A stretch of DNA of 64,000 nt from Gemmiger sp. An50 (GCF_002161595.1 NZ_NFID01000020.1:1-64000), one strand, 5' to 3'. Shown: positions 1 through 9,249, numbered from the stretch's first letter. Made by a program: numbers and translations. The notes: generated by a model from the letters alone, not told the origin.

Positions 1-107
1 TGGAATTGTTTAACGTGATTTTCCATCACGATAAGGTTCCGTTCAAGCTTCGATATTGTTCAATTTTCAAGGTCCTGTGCCGCTCCCCCTCGCGGGACAG
101 CTTGTTT
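1..107 (-). other. Leader region of a probable rRNA operon (leftward)
   Basis: Read on the minus strand, this stretch follows two strong promoters and contains CTTGAAAATTGAAC, a motif typical of rRNA leaders and spacers in clostridia, and then a small hairpin (CGTGAT-ggaaa-ATCACG, about 13-31). No protein is encoded. The 16S gene, if this reading is right, begins beyond the left edge of the window. The assignment is inferred from the promoter pair and the motif only. Confidence 0.5.
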
Positions 108-136
108 ATTATATCTCGCAGAGTCTTGTTTGTCAA
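108..136 (-). promoter_or_regulatory. Promoter P2 of the leftward (rRNA-type) transcript
   Basis: Minus-strand TTGACA (131-136), exactly 17 bp, then TATAAT (108-113). This is a perfect sigma-A consensus, as expected for a stable-RNA promoter, and it lies directly upstream of the leader. Confidence 0.75.
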
Positions 137-199
137 GCACTTTTTTGAAATATTTTTTCAAGCTCTTTCGAGCGGCTTGCCGTCGTTGACGGCTCAGTT

Positions 200-229
200 A
201 TAATACCACAGCCGCAACCCCAAAGTCAA
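200..229 (-). promoter_or_regulatory. Promoter P1 of the leftward (rRNA-type) transcript
   Basis: Minus-strand TTGACT (224-229), 18 bp spacer, TATTAT (200-205), about 90 bp upstream of P2. Tandem P1/P2 promoters are the usual arrangement before Firmicutes rRNA operons. Confidence 0.65.
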
Positions 230-311
230 CACCTTTTTTCAATTTTTTTGAAAAAGTATCACTTTGTTAATATGCTGCTGCGTTTGTCCTATTTGTATAG
301 GAAATCGGGCC

Positions 312-968
312 TTACAGGCCCAGCAGTGGGGCCAATTGGTCCACCGTGTCCAGCGGGTGGGTGGAATGTTTTTTCATAAACTGGCGCACCGGCTCCACCT
401 CACAGCCCCAGCCCGCAAAGGCAAAGGGCACGCCGCAGCGTTGCGCCATCTGCCAGCCGGGCTTTAAATCGTCCACCATCAAAAGCTGATCCGGTGCAAG
501 GCCGTAATGCTTCATGATCTCCTTCAGCGCATAGGGGGCGGGCTTGCGCTTCTGGGGCGGCAGCTCCCAACCGAACACCAGCTCCGGCTCGAAGCCGCAG
601 TGCACCCGGTAATCCCGTCGGATCATCTCCTCGCTGGAATGGCTGGCCACGCAGATGATTCCCCCTGCCTCCCGGTACCGGCGCAGCAGATCGGCCATGC
701 CCGGGAACATGGGCGGCACATGGGTGCTGGTCCACTGCTTCCAGACCTTCTGCTCCACCAGCATCTCCTCATCGGTCAGGTGCAGCATCTCCCGGCAGAT
801 GGCCTCAAAGCCCGGCTCGAAGTTATACAGCACATACTCGTGCAGGCTCCAGTTCACCTGTGGGCGCAGGATCTTCATGGCATCCAGAAAGGCCGGATAG
901 TGGATGGTGGGTGTGCTGGCCACCACGGTATCGTCGTGATCCAGCACCAGACAGGGCAGACAGGCCAT
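312..968 (-). CDS. HAD-superfamily hydrolase (phosphoglycolate-phosphatase-like)
   Basis: A 218-residue cytosolic haloacid-dehalogenase fold phosphatase. Motif I is DHDDTVV near residue 10, with a nucleophile Asp and a second Asp two residues on. A motif II-type VASHSS follows in the middle, and motif IV is MVDDLKPG near residue 166. The long helical insert after motif I is a type-I cap, as in PGPase and beta-phosphoglucomutase relatives. The substrate cannot be read from sequence. It has its own promoter just upstream, beside the end of the histidine operon, so it is probably not co-transcribed with his. The start is the first ATG after GGGGGA. Confidence 0.8.
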   Translation of the reverse strand: MACLPCLVLDHDDTVVASTPTIHYPAFLDAMKILRPQVNWSLHEYVLYNFEPGFEAICREMLHLTDEEMLVEQKVWKQWTSTHVPPMFPGMADLLRRYREAGGIICVASHSSEEMIRRDYRVHCGFEPELVFGWELPPQKRKPAPYALKEIMKHYGLAPDQLLMVDDLKPGWQMAQRCGVPFAFAGWGCEVEPVRQFMKKHSTHPLDTVDQLAPLLGL

Positions 969-1002
969 ATTTGTTCCCCCTTATATCGTAATTATATAAC
1001 GT

Positions 1003-1031
1003 ATTATAGCAGACCGGCTCCGTCGGGGCAA
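1003..1031 (-). promoter_or_regulatory. Promoter of the HAD hydrolase gene
   Basis: Minus-strand TTGCCC (1026-1031), 17 bp, TATAAT (1003-1008). The -35 hexamer lies inside the T-tract of the upstream his terminator, so termination and re-initiation are packed together. Confidence 0.6.
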
Positions 1032-1075
1032 AACAAAACCGCCCGGCCGGGGCTTTCACTCCCCCGCCGGGCGGC
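1031..1075 (-). terminator. Terminator of the histidine operon
   Basis: On the minus strand, CCGCCCGGC (1066-1074) pairs with GCCGGGCGG (1039-1047) and is followed by TTTTGTTTT. It lies just after the last his cistron. Confidence 0.8.
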
Positions 1076-1098
1076 TTCTCATTCACAATATCAGCCTA

Positions 1099-1860
1099 TC
1101 AGAGAGAAGGGCCGCACAGAGGTCCCCAAGTCTCCCAGCCGGCCAGCAGCTGGCCGACGTTGTGGCAGTCGCTGGAAAAGACCAGACGGGCACTCCGGGC
1201 CTGCAATTCCTTCAACAGCCAGTTTGCCGGGTAGGGTTGGGTGCGCCAACCCTTGGCCACCGCGCCGGTGTTGATTTCGAAGGCCACGCCCTCCCCTGCC
1301 AGCCGGTCCAGCGCGGCCAGTGCCGCCGCCCGGTAGCGGGGGTGCGCTTCGTCGAACAGCGCGCCACCCTCGTTGAACTTGGCAATCAGGTCGAAATGGC
1401 CCACGATGTCGCAGCCGGTGCGCCGGTGCACATCCGCCAGCGTGGCGAAGTAATCCTCCGCGAAGGCATAGTAATTCCCGCCGTAATGGTCGGACACAAT
1501 GCCCTGCTGCCACTGGGGGTCCTCATCCACCGGCAGGTACTCCCCATGGCGGTAAAGATAATGCACCGAGCCGATAACAAAATCGTACCCCTCGGCGGGC
1601 CGTTCCGAGTAATAATCCTGCTCAATGCCCAACAGAATCCGCAGCCTGGGCGCGTATTCGCTTTGCAGATGCCGCACCTGCTCCTTATATTCCCGGGTGC
1701 CCGCAAGGCTCATGCAGTACCGCTCGTCGAAGCCGGTGTGGCTGTGGCCGGAAAAGCCCAGGGTTTCACAGCCTGCCGCCAGCGCCGCCGCGGCCAGCTC
1801 TTCGGGGGTATTGTCGCCGTCGCAGAAGGTGGTGTGGGTGTGCAGATTGTAGGGCCTCAT
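1099..1860 (-). CDS. hisK: Histidinol-phosphatase, PHP family
   Basis: A 253-residue PHP-superfamily metallophosphatase. It would remove phosphate from L-histidinol phosphate, the penultimate step of histidine synthesis. The N-terminus carries the metal-binding HTHTTFCDGDNT motif (residues 7-18) and GFSGHSHT follows near residue 36; the later VGHFDLI and SDCH segments are also typical. It is the last cistron of the operon and its ATG overlaps the hisIE stop. Placement at the end of a his operon that lacks a HAD-type HisN or HisB-N phosphatase supports the role. The same enzyme is called hisJ in some species. Confidence 0.9.
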   Translation of the reverse strand: MRPYNLHTHTTFCDGDNTPEELAAAALAAGCETLGFSGHSHTGFDERYCMSLAGTREYKEQVRHLQSEYAPRLRILLGIEQDYYSERPAEGYDFVIGSVHYLYRHGEYLPVDEDPQWQQGIVSDHYGGNYYAFAEDYFATLADVHRRTGCDIVGHFDLIAKFNEGGALFDEAHPRYRAAALAALDRLAGEGVAFEINTGAVAKGWRTQPYPANWLLKELQARSARLVFSSDCHNVGQLLAGWETWGPLCGPSL

Positions 1861-2507
1861 GAGGTCATCTTTTCCTGCTTGACCTTGTGGTCGATGATGT
1901 GCCGGCTGGCCAGCTCATCCCGCACGTCCTCCACGGTGATGCCCATCTGCACCATGAGCACCATGGCATGGTAGGCCAGGTCCGCCAGCTCGTAGATGGT
2001 CTCCTTCTTGTCCTCGGCCTTGCCCGCGATGATGACCTCGGTGCATTCCTCGCCCACCTTTTTCAGGATCTTGTCCAGACCCTTTTCGAACAGATAGGTG
2101 GTGTAGGAGCCCTCGGGCCGGTCGGCGTTGCGCTGTACCAGCAGATCATACAGGCCCTGCAGCGTAAAGTCGCCCCGCTCGTCGCTCTGGAACAATACGT
2201 CCTCAAAGCAGGAGTCATTGCCCAGATGGCAGGCCGGGCCCTCCTTTTCCACCAGCACCAGCAGCGCGTCCCGGTCGCAGTCGGCGGTGATGCTCACAAT
2301 GTGCTGATAGTTGCCGCTGGTCTCGCCCTTGAGCCACAGCTCCTGACGGGAACGGCTCCAGAAGCAGGTGCGCTTTTTCTCCATACTGATGGCCAGGCTC
2401 TCGGCGTTCATGTAGGCCACGGTGAGCACCTTGCGGCTTTTGGCGTCCACCACAACCGCCGGGATCAGGCCCTTTTCGTCAAATTTCAGGTCTTGAATGG
2501 TCAGCAT
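1857..2507 (-). CDS. hisIE: Bifunctional phosphoribosyl-AMP cyclohydrolase / phosphoribosyl-ATP pyrophosphatase
   Basis: A 216-residue fusion. The N-terminal half is HisI (PRA-CH) with its conserved metal and substrate segments: KKRTCFWSRSRQELW (about 43-57), ADCDRDALL and ACHLGNDSC. The C-terminal half is HisE (PRA-PH), with KVGEECTEVIIAGK as the MazG-like helical metal site. It carries out steps 2 and 3 of the pathway: pyrophosphate removal from PR-ATP, then ring opening of PR-AMP. It begins 3 bp after hisF and overlaps hisK by 4 bp, so translational coupling is likely. Confidence 0.95.
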   Translation of the reverse strand: MLTIQDLKFDEKGLIPAVVVDAKSRKVLTVAYMNAESLAISMEKKRTCFWSRSRQELWLKGETSGNYQHIVSITADCDRDALLVLVEKEGPACHLGNDSCFEDVLFQSDERGDFTLQGLYDLLVQRNADRPEGSYTTYLFEKGLDKILKKVGEECTEVIIAGKAEDKKETIYELADLAYHAMVLMVQMGITVEDVRDELASRHIIDHKVKQEKMTS

Positions 2508-2510
2508 ATC

Positions 2511-3269
2511 TTATCGCCTCACTATGATGTCGTTTTCCCAAAGGGTCTGCTTCAAATCCGGAATGGCGATTTCGCCAAAATGGAACACCGAGGCCGCGAG
2601 GCCCGCGTCCACACTGGGCACCTTTTTAAACAGCTCCACAAAATCCTGCCGGCTGCCCGCGCCGCCGGAGGCGATCACCGGAACCGGCACCGCCCGGCAG
2701 ACCTCGTCCAGCAGCTCCAGGTCAAAGCCCTGCTTCACGCCGTCGGTGTCGATGGAATTCACCACCACCTCGCCCGCGCCCAGCTCCACGCCCCGGCGCA
2801 GCCAGCCGATGGCCTCGATGCCGGTATCCTCCCGGCCACCCTTGGCGAACACCTGGAACCGGCCGTTCACCCGCTTGATGTCCGCCGAGAGCACCACGCA
2901 CTGGTTGCCGTAGCGCTGAGCGGCGCGGCGGATCAGCTCCGGGTCCCGGATGGCGCCGGAATTCACGCTCACCTTGTCTGCTCCGCATTTGAGCACCCGG
3001 TCAAAATCCTCCAGGGTGTTCACGCCGCCGCCCACGGTGAGAGGAATGAAAATGGTTTCCGCTACCCGGCAGAGGATCTCGGTAAACAGCTTGCGCCCCT
3101 CGGCGGAGGCGGTGATGTCGTAGAACACCAGCTCGTCGGCCCCATTTTCGGAATAGTACCGGGCCAGCTCCACCGGGTCGGACACATCCGACAGCCCTTT
3201 GAAATTCACGCCCTTCACCACACGGCCGTCCCGCACGTCCAGGCAGGGGATGATTCGTTTTGTAATCAT
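2511..3269 (-). CDS. hisF: Imidazole glycerol phosphate synthase, cyclase subunit
   Basis: A 252-residue TIM barrel of typical HisF length. It starts [17 protein letters not shown], with the catalytic Asp at about residue 11, and the phosphate-binding ASGGAGS loop lies near residue 201. With HisH it converts PRFAR plus ammonia to IGP and AICAR. Its start overlaps the hisA stop (ATGA), and its HisH partner lies one gene upstream. Confidence 0.97.
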   Translation of the reverse strand: MITKRIIPCLDVRDGRVVKGVNFKGLSDVSDPVELARYYSENGADELVFYDITASAEGRKLFTEILCRVAETIFIPLTVGGGVNTLEDFDRVLKCGADKVSVNSGAIRDPELIRRAAQRYGNQCVVLSADIKRVNGRFQVFAKGGREDTGIEAIGWLRRGVELGAGEVVVNSIDTDGVKQGFDLELLDEVCRAVPVPVIASGGAGSRQDFVELFKKVPSVDAGLAASVFHFGEIAIPDLKQTLWENDIIVRR

Positions 3270-3979
3270 TTCGCCGCCTCCAGTGCATCGGCCAGGTCCA
3301 CTGCGCCGGTGTAGTAGGCCTTGCCCAGAATGACCCCATACAGGTCCATCTGCCGCAGGGCCTTAATGTCGTCCAGGCTGCTCACGCCGCCGGAGGCCAC
3401 GATCTGCAGGCCCTGCCGCTTGGCCAGCTTGCGGTACAGCTCCAGATTCGCGCCCCGCATGGCCCCGTCCCGGGAGATGTCGGTGCAGATCATGGTGGAA
3501 ACCCCAAGGCCCTGCATCCGGTCGAAGAAGCTTTGCGCCCCCTCGTCGCTAGTCTGCTGCCAACCCCGGATGGCCACCTGGCCGTCCCGCAGGTCGGCCC
3601 CAACGGCCACCCGCTCGCCCCAGGTATCCAGAGCATTTTGCAGAAAGTTCGGGTCGGTGACGGCGGCGGTGCCCAGAATCACCCGGCTCACCCCGTTTTC
3701 CAGGTAGGCCCGGGCAATGTCCATATTCCGGATGCCGCCGCCCACCTCCACAAACAGGCCGGTCTCGGCGGCGATGCGCCGAATCAGCTGCAGGTTGGGG
3801 GTGGTGCCGTCCCGCGCGCCCTCCAGGTCCACCAGATGGATGTGGGTGGCGCCGGTGGCGGCAAATTTTCTGGCCAGCGCCGCCGGGTCGGGGCTGTACA
3901 CGGTCATCTGCCGGTAATCGCCCTGATAGAGCCGGACCGCCTGCCCTTCGTACAGGTCGATGGCCGGAAACAGGATCAT
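3266..3979 (-). CDS. hisA: Phosphoribosylformimino-5-aminoimidazole carboxamide ribotide isomerase
   Basis: A 237-residue beta/alpha barrel isomerase converting ProFAR to [19 protein letters not shown] near the N-terminus holds the catalytic Asp-8, and the second half has ICTDISRDG with the second catalytic Asp, then VASGGVSS for phosphate binding. Length and motifs match HisA; the close paralogue HisF lies next to it. It overlaps hisH by 4 bp. Confidence 0.96.
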   Translation of the reverse strand: MILFPAIDLYEGQAVRLYQGDYRQMTVYSPDPAALARKFAATGATHIHLVDLEGARDGTTPNLQLIRRIAAETGLFVEVGGGIRNMDIARAYLENGVSRVILGTAAVTDPNFLQNALDTWGERVAVGADLRDGQVAIRGWQQTSDEGAQSFFDRMQGLGVSTMICTDISRDGAMRGANLELYRKLAKRQGLQIVASGGVSSLDDIKALRQMDLYGVILGKAYYTGAVDLADALEAAK

Positions 3980-4599
3980 GCTTTTCCCTCCTCTTCACAA
4001 AAGGCCCGCAGAATGGCAAGGCCCACCGGGCCGCTCTTTTCCGGGTGGAACTGGCAGCCCATCACGTTCCCCTTCTGCACCATGGCGGTGATGGGGATGC
4101 CGTACTCCGCCGTGGCCACCAGACTGTCGGCGCAGCCGTCGGCGTAATAAGAATGAACAAAATACACGCAGTCGCCGGGTTTTACATCCCGCAGCAGCGG
4201 GCTTTCGGCCACCGGCTGCAAAGCGTTCCAGCCGATGTGGGGGATTTTCAACTTTTCCGGGATGGCTCCCTCCATGGGCACCACCCGCCCGGCCAACAGA
4301 CCCAGCCCCTTGTGGCGGCCGTATTCGAGACTCTCCTCAAAGAGCAGCTGCATGCCCAGGCAGATGCCCAGCACCGGCACGCCCTTTTTCGCCTGCTTGA
4401 TCACCAGCTGGTCCAGCCCGGTGGCCCGCAGCTTGTCCGCCGCGTCGCCGAAGGCGCCCACGCCGGGCAGCACCAGCTTGTCCGCCTGTTCCAGAACAGC
4501 GGGGTCGGCGCTCACCTGCACCTCGGCCCCCACACAGCGCAGGGAGGAACAGAGGCTGAACAAGTTGCCCACCCCGTAGTCAATTACGCTGATCATCAC
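3976..4599 (-). CDS. hisH: Imidazole glycerol phosphate synthase, glutaminase subunit
   Basis: A 207-residue class I glutamine amidotransferase. The nucleophile Cys-80 sits in GICLGMQ, and the His/Glu pair is in CQFHPEKS near the C-terminus. It supplies ammonia through the barrel of HisF. It overlaps hisB and hisA by 4 bp at either end. The two adjacent methionines at the start are kept as the overlapping ATG demands. Confidence 0.96.
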   Translation of the reverse strand: MMISVIDYGVGNLFSLCSSLRCVGAEVQVSADPAVLEQADKLVLPGVGAFGDAADKLRATGLDQLVIKQAKKGVPVLGICLGMQLLFEESLEYGRHKGLGLLAGRVVPMEGAIPEKLKIPHIGWNALQPVAESPLLRDVKPGDCVYFVHSYYADGCADSLVATAEYGIPITAMVQKGNVMGCQFHPEKSGPVGLAILRAFCEEEGKA

Positions 4600-5183
4600 A
4601 GCACCCCTTTTGTGGATGGAATTTCCCCGGCAAATTCCGGGTCGATGGCCACTGCCGTGCGCAGGCAGCGGGCCGCCGCCTTGAAGGCCCCCTCCATGAT
4701 GTGGTGGGAGTTGGCCCCGGCCATCTTTTGCAGATGCAGGGTCAGCTGGGCCTGACGGGCGAAGGCGATCCAGAATTCCTCGAACAGCTCGGTGTCAAAG
4801 TCGCCCACCTTCTGGGTGGGAATCTCCACCTGCCCATAGTAGCCGCCCCGGCCGGACAGGTCCGCCGCCGCCAGAATCAGGGTTTCGTCCATGGGCAGCA
4901 GGGACTGGCCGTAGCGGCAGACGCCCCGCTTGTCGCCCAGGGCCTGCCGGAAGGCGTCGCCCAGGCAGATGCCCACGTCCTCCACCGTGTGGTGGTAATC
5001 CACGTAGGTGTCGCCGGTGCAGGTCAGGTCCAAATCGAACCGGCCGTGCCGGGCAAACAGCACCAGCATATGGTCCAGAAAGCCGCAGCCGGTGGCGCAA
5101 TTGCCCTTGCCGGTGCCCTCCAGCACAAGGCGCAGGGAAATGTCGGTCTCGGCGGTGGTGCGTTTGATCTCTGCCGTTCTCAC
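4596..5183 (-). CDS. hisB: Imidazoleglycerol-phosphate dehydratase
   Basis: A 195-residue stand-alone IGPD (no N-terminal phosphatase domain, consistent with a separate PHP phosphatase at the operon end). The manganese-binding His clusters are visible: DHMLVLFARHGRFD, DYHHTVEDVGI and ANSHHIMEGAFK. It dehydrates IGP to imidazole-acetol phosphate. It overlaps hisC upstream and hisH downstream. Confidence 0.96.
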   Translation of the reverse strand: MRTAEIKRTTAETDISLRLVLEGTGKGNCATGCGFLDHMLVLFARHGRFDLDLTCTGDTYVDYHHTVEDVGICLGDAFRQALGDKRGVCRYGQSLLPMDETLILAAADLSGRGGYYGQVEIPTQKVGDFDTELFEEFWIAFARQAQLTLHLQKMAGANSHHIMEGAFKAAARCLRTAVAIDPEFAGEIPSTKGVL

Positions 5184-6247
5184 TGGACTGCCTCCTTTTC
5201 AATTTCCTTGACGGTGTTCACAAACCGCTCCATCTGGGTCTCGTCCCCGATGGTGATGCGGATAAAGTCCCGGGTACGGGGGGCATCGAAATGCCGCACC
5301 AGCACGCCCTTCTGGCGCAGGGCCTGATACATGGCCTTGCCGCCCATCGCGGGAGAAGCCGCGAACAGGAAGTTGGTCTTGGAGGGCAGCACCCGCCAGC
5401 CCATGGCCTCCAGCTGCCCGGCCACATCCTGCCGGATGGCGGCGATGCGGCGGCAGTTGTCCATGTAATAGTCGTCCTCCGCCAGGGCGGCCTCGCCCGC
5501 CGCCAGGGTCATCCGGTTCACGTTGTAGGGGTTGGTGGAATAGCGCAGGGTCTCCAGATCGGCGATCAGCGCCTCGCAGCCGATGGCAAAGCCCAGCCGG
5601 GCCCCCGCCATGGAGCGGGACTTGGAGAAGGTGCGCACCACCAGAAGATTGTCGTATTGATCCAGCAGGGCGGCGGCGCTCTCGGCCCCGAAGTCCACAT
5701 AGGCCTCGTCCACGATCAGCACCCCGTCCGGGTTGGCCTGCAAAATCGCTTCCAGAGCGTCCAGCCCCAGAGCCAGACCGGTGGGGGCGTTGGGGTTGGC
5801 GATCACCGCCACCCCGTTTTTGCCGAAGTAATCCGCCGGGTCGATGGTGAAATCCTCTTTTAAGGGAATCACCTCATAGGGCAGCCGGTTCTTGGCCGCG
5901 AACACCGGATAAAAGCCGTAGGTCACATCCGCGAAATACAGAGGTCTTTCCTCCCCCGCAAAGGCGCAGAAGGCCAGGTCCAGCACTTCATCCGAGCCGT
6001 TGCCCACCATGATATTGGCAGGGCTAACCCCGTAGCGGTCGGCCAGCGCACGGCGCAGCCCGGAGCACTGGGGGTCGGAGTACAGCTGCAATTTCCCGCA
6101 CTGGGCAGCCACCGCCGCCGCCACCCCCGGCGAAGGGGGGAACGGGGATTCGTTGGTGTTCAGCTTCAGATAGTCCTGGTCCTGGGGCTGCTCCCCCGGA
6201 GTATAGGGAGTGAGGGCCGCGTAACGACTTGAAAAAAACCGGCTCAT
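5180..6247 (-). CDS. hisC: Histidinol-phosphate aminotransferase
   Basis: A 355-residue fold-type I PLP aminotransferase. The Schiff-base lysine is in RTFSKSRSMAGARLG (about residue 211), with ANPNAPTG and IVDEAYVDF before it. It transaminates imidazole-acetol phosphate to histidinol phosphate. It sits in the operon between hisD and hisB with 4-bp overlaps on both sides, so HisC rather than another subgroup Ib aminotransferase is the natural call. Confidence 0.95.
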   Translation of the reverse strand: MSRFFSSRYAALTPYTPGEQPQDQDYLKLNTNESPFPPSPGVAAAVAAQCGKLQLYSDPQCSGLRRALADRYGVSPANIMVGNGSDEVLDLAFCAFAGEERPLYFADVTYGFYPVFAAKNRLPYEVIPLKEDFTIDPADYFGKNGVAVIANPNAPTGLALGLDALEAILQANPDGVLIVDEAYVDFGAESAAALLDQYDNLLVVRTFSKSRSMAGARLGFAIGCEALIADLETLRYSTNPYNVNRMTLAAGEAALAEDDYYMDNCRRIAAIRQDVAGQLEAMGWRVLPSKTNFLFAASPAMGGKAMYQALRQKGVLVRHFDAPRTRDFIRITIGDETQMERFVNTVKEIEKEAVQ

Positions 6248-7527
6248 TGCTTTTTCTCCTCCAGCCGCACGGTGACGCTGTTGGCGTGGGCTTCCAGCCC
6301 TTCCTTGCGGGCAAAGTAAGCCACCTGCTCGCTCACCTTAGCCAGCGCGTCGGCGGTGTAATAGGTAAACTGGCTCTTCACCACAAAGTCGTCCACCGAC
6401 AGAGCCGACGAGAATTTCGCCGTGCCGCTGGTGGGCAGGGTGTGGTTGGGGCCTGCGAAGTAATCGCCCAGGGCCTCGGGGCAATTCTTGCCCAGGAAGA
6501 TGGAACCGGCGCAGCGCACCCGCTCCAGATAATCAAAAGGCGCGTCCACGCACAATTCCAGATGCTCGGGGGCGATCTCGTTGGCGATGTCGATAGCCAG
6601 GTCCAGATTTTCCGCCACGATGATCTTGCCGTTGTTGTCAATGGAAGCCCGGGCGATCTCGCTGCGGGGCAGCAGCGGAATCTGCCGTTCCAGCTCCGCC
6701 TGCACCGCCTTGGCCAGCTCGCCGCTGTCGGTGACCAGCACCGCGCTGGCCATTTTATCGTGCTCGGCCTGGCTGAGCATGTCCGCCGCCACGACTTTGG
6801 CGTTGCAGGTGCCGTCCGCCACCACCAGAATCTCGCTGGGTCCGGCGATCATGTCGATGGCCACCCGGCCGAACACCTGCTTTTTGGCTTCCGCCACATA
6901 GGCGTTGCCGGGGCCCACGATCTTATCCACCTTGGGCAGGGTCTCGGTGCCGTAGGCAAGGCCCGCCACCGCCTGGGCGCCGCCCACCTTGAAGATGCGG
7001 TCCACGCCCGCGATCTTGGCCGCCGCCAGAATCACCGGGTTCACCTTGCCGTCTGCGCCGGGAGGGGTAACCATCACCAGCTGGGGACAGCCCGCGATTT
7101 TGGCGGGGATGCTGTCCATCAATACGGTGGAGGGGTAGGCCGCAGTGCCGCCGGGCACATACAGGCCCACCTTCTGGATGGGCACGATCTTCTGGCCCAG
7201 CACCACGCCGGGCTGGTCGGCTACCACAAAGCTGTTGCGGCGCTGCTTTTCGTGGAAGGCACGGATGTTCGCCGCCGCCTGGCGCAGGATCTCCACAAAT
7301 TCCGGCTCCACCGCCGCGAAGGCCTCGTCGATCTCCGCTTCGGTCACTTCAAGCTCGGTCAGCTCCGCCTTGTCAAAACGCAGGGTATATTCCCGCAGGG
7401 CCTCGTCGCCCCGAGCGGCCACCTGGGCCAGAATCTCGGTCACCGCGCCCTCCACATTGGAGGCGATGTTGTCCCGGGCAAAAATCTCGCTGTTGGGTAC
7501 CTGACCGTATTCATAAATGGGAATCAT
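6244..7527 (-). CDS. hisD: Histidinol dehydrogenase
   Basis: 427 residues, the normal HisD length. It oxidises histidinol to histidine in two NAD-dependent steps at a zinc site. Family segments are clear: VGLYVPGGTAAYPST, KVGGAQAVAGLAYGTE, VGPGNAYVAEAKKQVFG, DMIAGPSEILV, the zinc-ligand region SQAEHD, and GPNHTLPTSGTAKFSSAL near the C-terminus. One base separates it from the hisG stop. Confidence 0.97.
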   Translation of the reverse strand: MIPIYEYGQVPNSEIFARDNIASNVEGAVTEILAQVAARGDEALREYTLRFDKAELTELEVTEAEIDEAFAAVEPEFVEILRQAAANIRAFHEKQRRNSFVVADQPGVVLGQKIVPIQKVGLYVPGGTAAYPSTVLMDSIPAKIAGCPQLVMVTPPGADGKVNPVILAAAKIAGVDRIFKVGGAQAVAGLAYGTETLPKVDKIVGPGNAYVAEAKKQVFGRVAIDMIAGPSEILVVADGTCNAKVVAADMLSQAEHDKMASAVLVTDSGELAKAVQAELERQIPLLPRSEIARASIDNNGKIIVAENLDLAIDIANEIAPEHLELCVDAPFDYLERVRCAGSIFLGKNCPEALGDYFAGPNHTLPTSGTAKFSSALSVDDFVVKSQFTYYTADALAKVSEQVAYFARKEGLEAHANSVTVRLEEKKQ

Positions 7528-7528
7528 A

Positions 7529-8149
7529 TCACTTCACCTGTTCCTTCATCTTGGCCAGCATCTCTTCCAGCTGGCGGTTTTTGAATTTGAAGCTCGCTTT
7601 GTTGGCGATCAGCCGGGCGCTGATGGGCAGAATGTCCGCCACCACCTCCAGATTGTTTTCCCGCAGGGTGGTGCCGGTCTCCACGATGTCCACGATCACG
7701 TCGGACAGGCCCAGAATGGGGGCCAGCTCGATGGAGCCGTTCAGCTTGATGAAATCCACGTCCCGGCCCATGCCCGCGTAGTAGTCCGCCGCGATGGACG
7801 CGAATTTGGTGGCCACCCGCAGGGTGCGTTCCCCGTCGTCATGGAAGTCGCGGGGGGCGGCCACCGCCATCTTGCAGCGGCCCACATTCAGATCCAGCAG
7901 CTCGTACACATCCGGGTGGTATTCCAGCAGGATGTCCTTACCGGCCACGCCCACGTCGGCCGCGCCCCGTTCCACATAGATGCTCACGTCCGAGGGCTTG
8001 ACCCAGAAGTACCGGATGCCCTTTTCGGCGTTTTCAAAAATCAGCTTACGGCTGTTCTCCCGAATGGCCGGGCACTCGTAGCCCGCCGCCTCGAACATGG
8101 CATAGACCTTTTCGCCCAGGCGGCCCTTGGGCAGCGCGATGTTCAGCAT
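7529..8149 (-). CDS. hisG: ATP phosphoribosyltransferase, catalytic subunit (short form)
   Basis: 206 residues: the short HisG form that lacks the C-terminal regulatory domain and works as a hetero-octamer with HisZ, whose gene precedes it. The start LNIALPKGRLG and GAADVGVAGKDIL are diagnostic, as is the DIVETGTTLREN phosphate loop. It commits PRPP and ATP to histidine synthesis. I chose the ATG at 8149 (preceded by GAGGGG) over a longer reading, because family members begin at this methionine; it overlaps the hisZ stop by 7 bp. Confidence 0.95.
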   Translation of the reverse strand: MLNIALPKGRLGEKVYAMFEAAGYECPAIRENSRKLIFENAEKGIRYFWVKPSDVSIYVERGAADVGVAGKDILLEYHPDVYELLDLNVGRCKMAVAAPRDFHDDGERTLRVATKFASIAADYYAGMGRDVDFIKLNGSIELAPILGLSDVIVDIVETGTTLRENNLEVVADILPISARLIANKASFKFKNRQLEEMLAKMKEQVK

Positions 8150-9249
8150 GGTTTCCCCTCCTTGTCCAGCCGGATGCATTCCTGATATCGCAGCTTGGGC
8201 GGCACCGCCTTCTGGGCGCTCACGCTCTTGCCCTCGGCGCGCAATTTTTGCACCGCCGCCGCCACCGCCGCCGCGGGGGTCTCGTTTTCATAGAGCAGCA
8301 GCACCTGCACGTCCCATTCCGGGCGGGGGCTGCGCAGCTGGTCCAGCCGGTCCAGATAAAGGGCGAACCCCACCGCGCCCTGACTTCGGCCCATCCGGCG
8401 CATCAGCCGGTCATACCGGCCACCCGCCAGCACGCTCTGGCTCAGGCCCTGCAAAAAGCCCCGGAACACGATGCCGTTGTAGTAGTCCATGTGGTTGACC
8501 ACCGAGAAGTCCAGCACCACTTCGTCGCCCAGGCCCGCCGCGTCCAGCAGGGCGCTCAGCTGCTCCAGCTCGGCCAGCGCCTCCCCGGCAAGCTCGCCGC
8601 AGAGTTCCCGCAGCTTTTGCAGCGCCGGGCCCCGGCTGCCGTAGATGGTCACCAGCCCGGCCAGCCGCTGGGCGCATTCGGCCGACACACCATTTTCCTC
8701 GCAGATGCGGGCCAGATCGTGGGCATTTTTCTGGGAGAGGGCCTCCAGCGCGCTGCTTCGGAACTCCTCGCCGCCGCCCGCCGCCTCCAGCAAGGCGGAG
8801 ACAACACCCAGATGGCTGAGCTCCAGCACATACTCCGGGCCGATGAGCGCCAGGCTTTTCGCCGCCAGCTCCACCGCCTCGAACACATCGTAGCCGTCCA
8901 CATCGCCGATGCATTCCAGGCCGGTCTGCATGATCTCCTTGAACTGGCTCGACCGGCGGGACACCCGGTACACGTTTTCGTTGTAGCACACCTTGCGCTT
9001 GCAGCCGGGGTTCTCCTCACCCTTTTGCAGGATGGAAAGGGTCACGTCCGGCTTGAGGGCCATCAGGCGGCCGTTGGTGTCGGTAAAGGTGATGACCCGA
9101 TCGCTGAGCAGAAAGTCCTTGTTCCGGGCATACAGCTCGTATTCCTCGAACCGGCTCATTTTATAAGGCAGATACCCATAGCTCTGGTACAAAGCCCGCA
9201 GGGCGATCACCGCCCGCTCCTCGTTTTTCAGCAGCTGGTCGTTTTGCAT
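8143..9249 (-). CDS. hisZ: ATP phosphoribosyltransferase regulatory subunit
   Basis: A 368-residue HisRS paralogue without the tRNA-binding domain. It resembles class II synthetase motif 2 (VCYNENVYRVSRR) and motif 3 (AGGRYDRLMRRMG). It would form the histidine-responsive complex with the short HisG encoded next. It is the first cistron of the operon. The start at 9249 has a GGGAGG site upstream; an in-frame extension to 9375 runs through the promoter and is rejected. The true histidyl-tRNA synthetase is separate, at 15.6 kb. Confidence 0.92.
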   Translation of the reverse strand: MQNDQLLKNEERAVIALRALYQSYGYLPYKMSRFEEYELYARNKDFLLSDRVITFTDTNGRLMALKPDVTLSILQKGEENPGCKRKVCYNENVYRVSRRSSQFKEIMQTGLECIGDVDGYDVFEAVELAAKSLALIGPEYVLELSHLGVVSALLEAAGGGEEFRSSALEALSQKNAHDLARICEENGVSAECAQRLAGLVTIYGSRGPALQKLRELCGELAGEALAELEQLSALLDAAGLGDEVVLDFSVVNHMDYYNGIVFRGFLQGLSQSVLAGGRYDRLMRRMGRSQGAVGFALYLDRLDQLRSPRPEWDVQVLLLYENETPAAAVAAAVQKLRAEGKSVSAQKAVPPKLRYQECIRLDKEGKPC

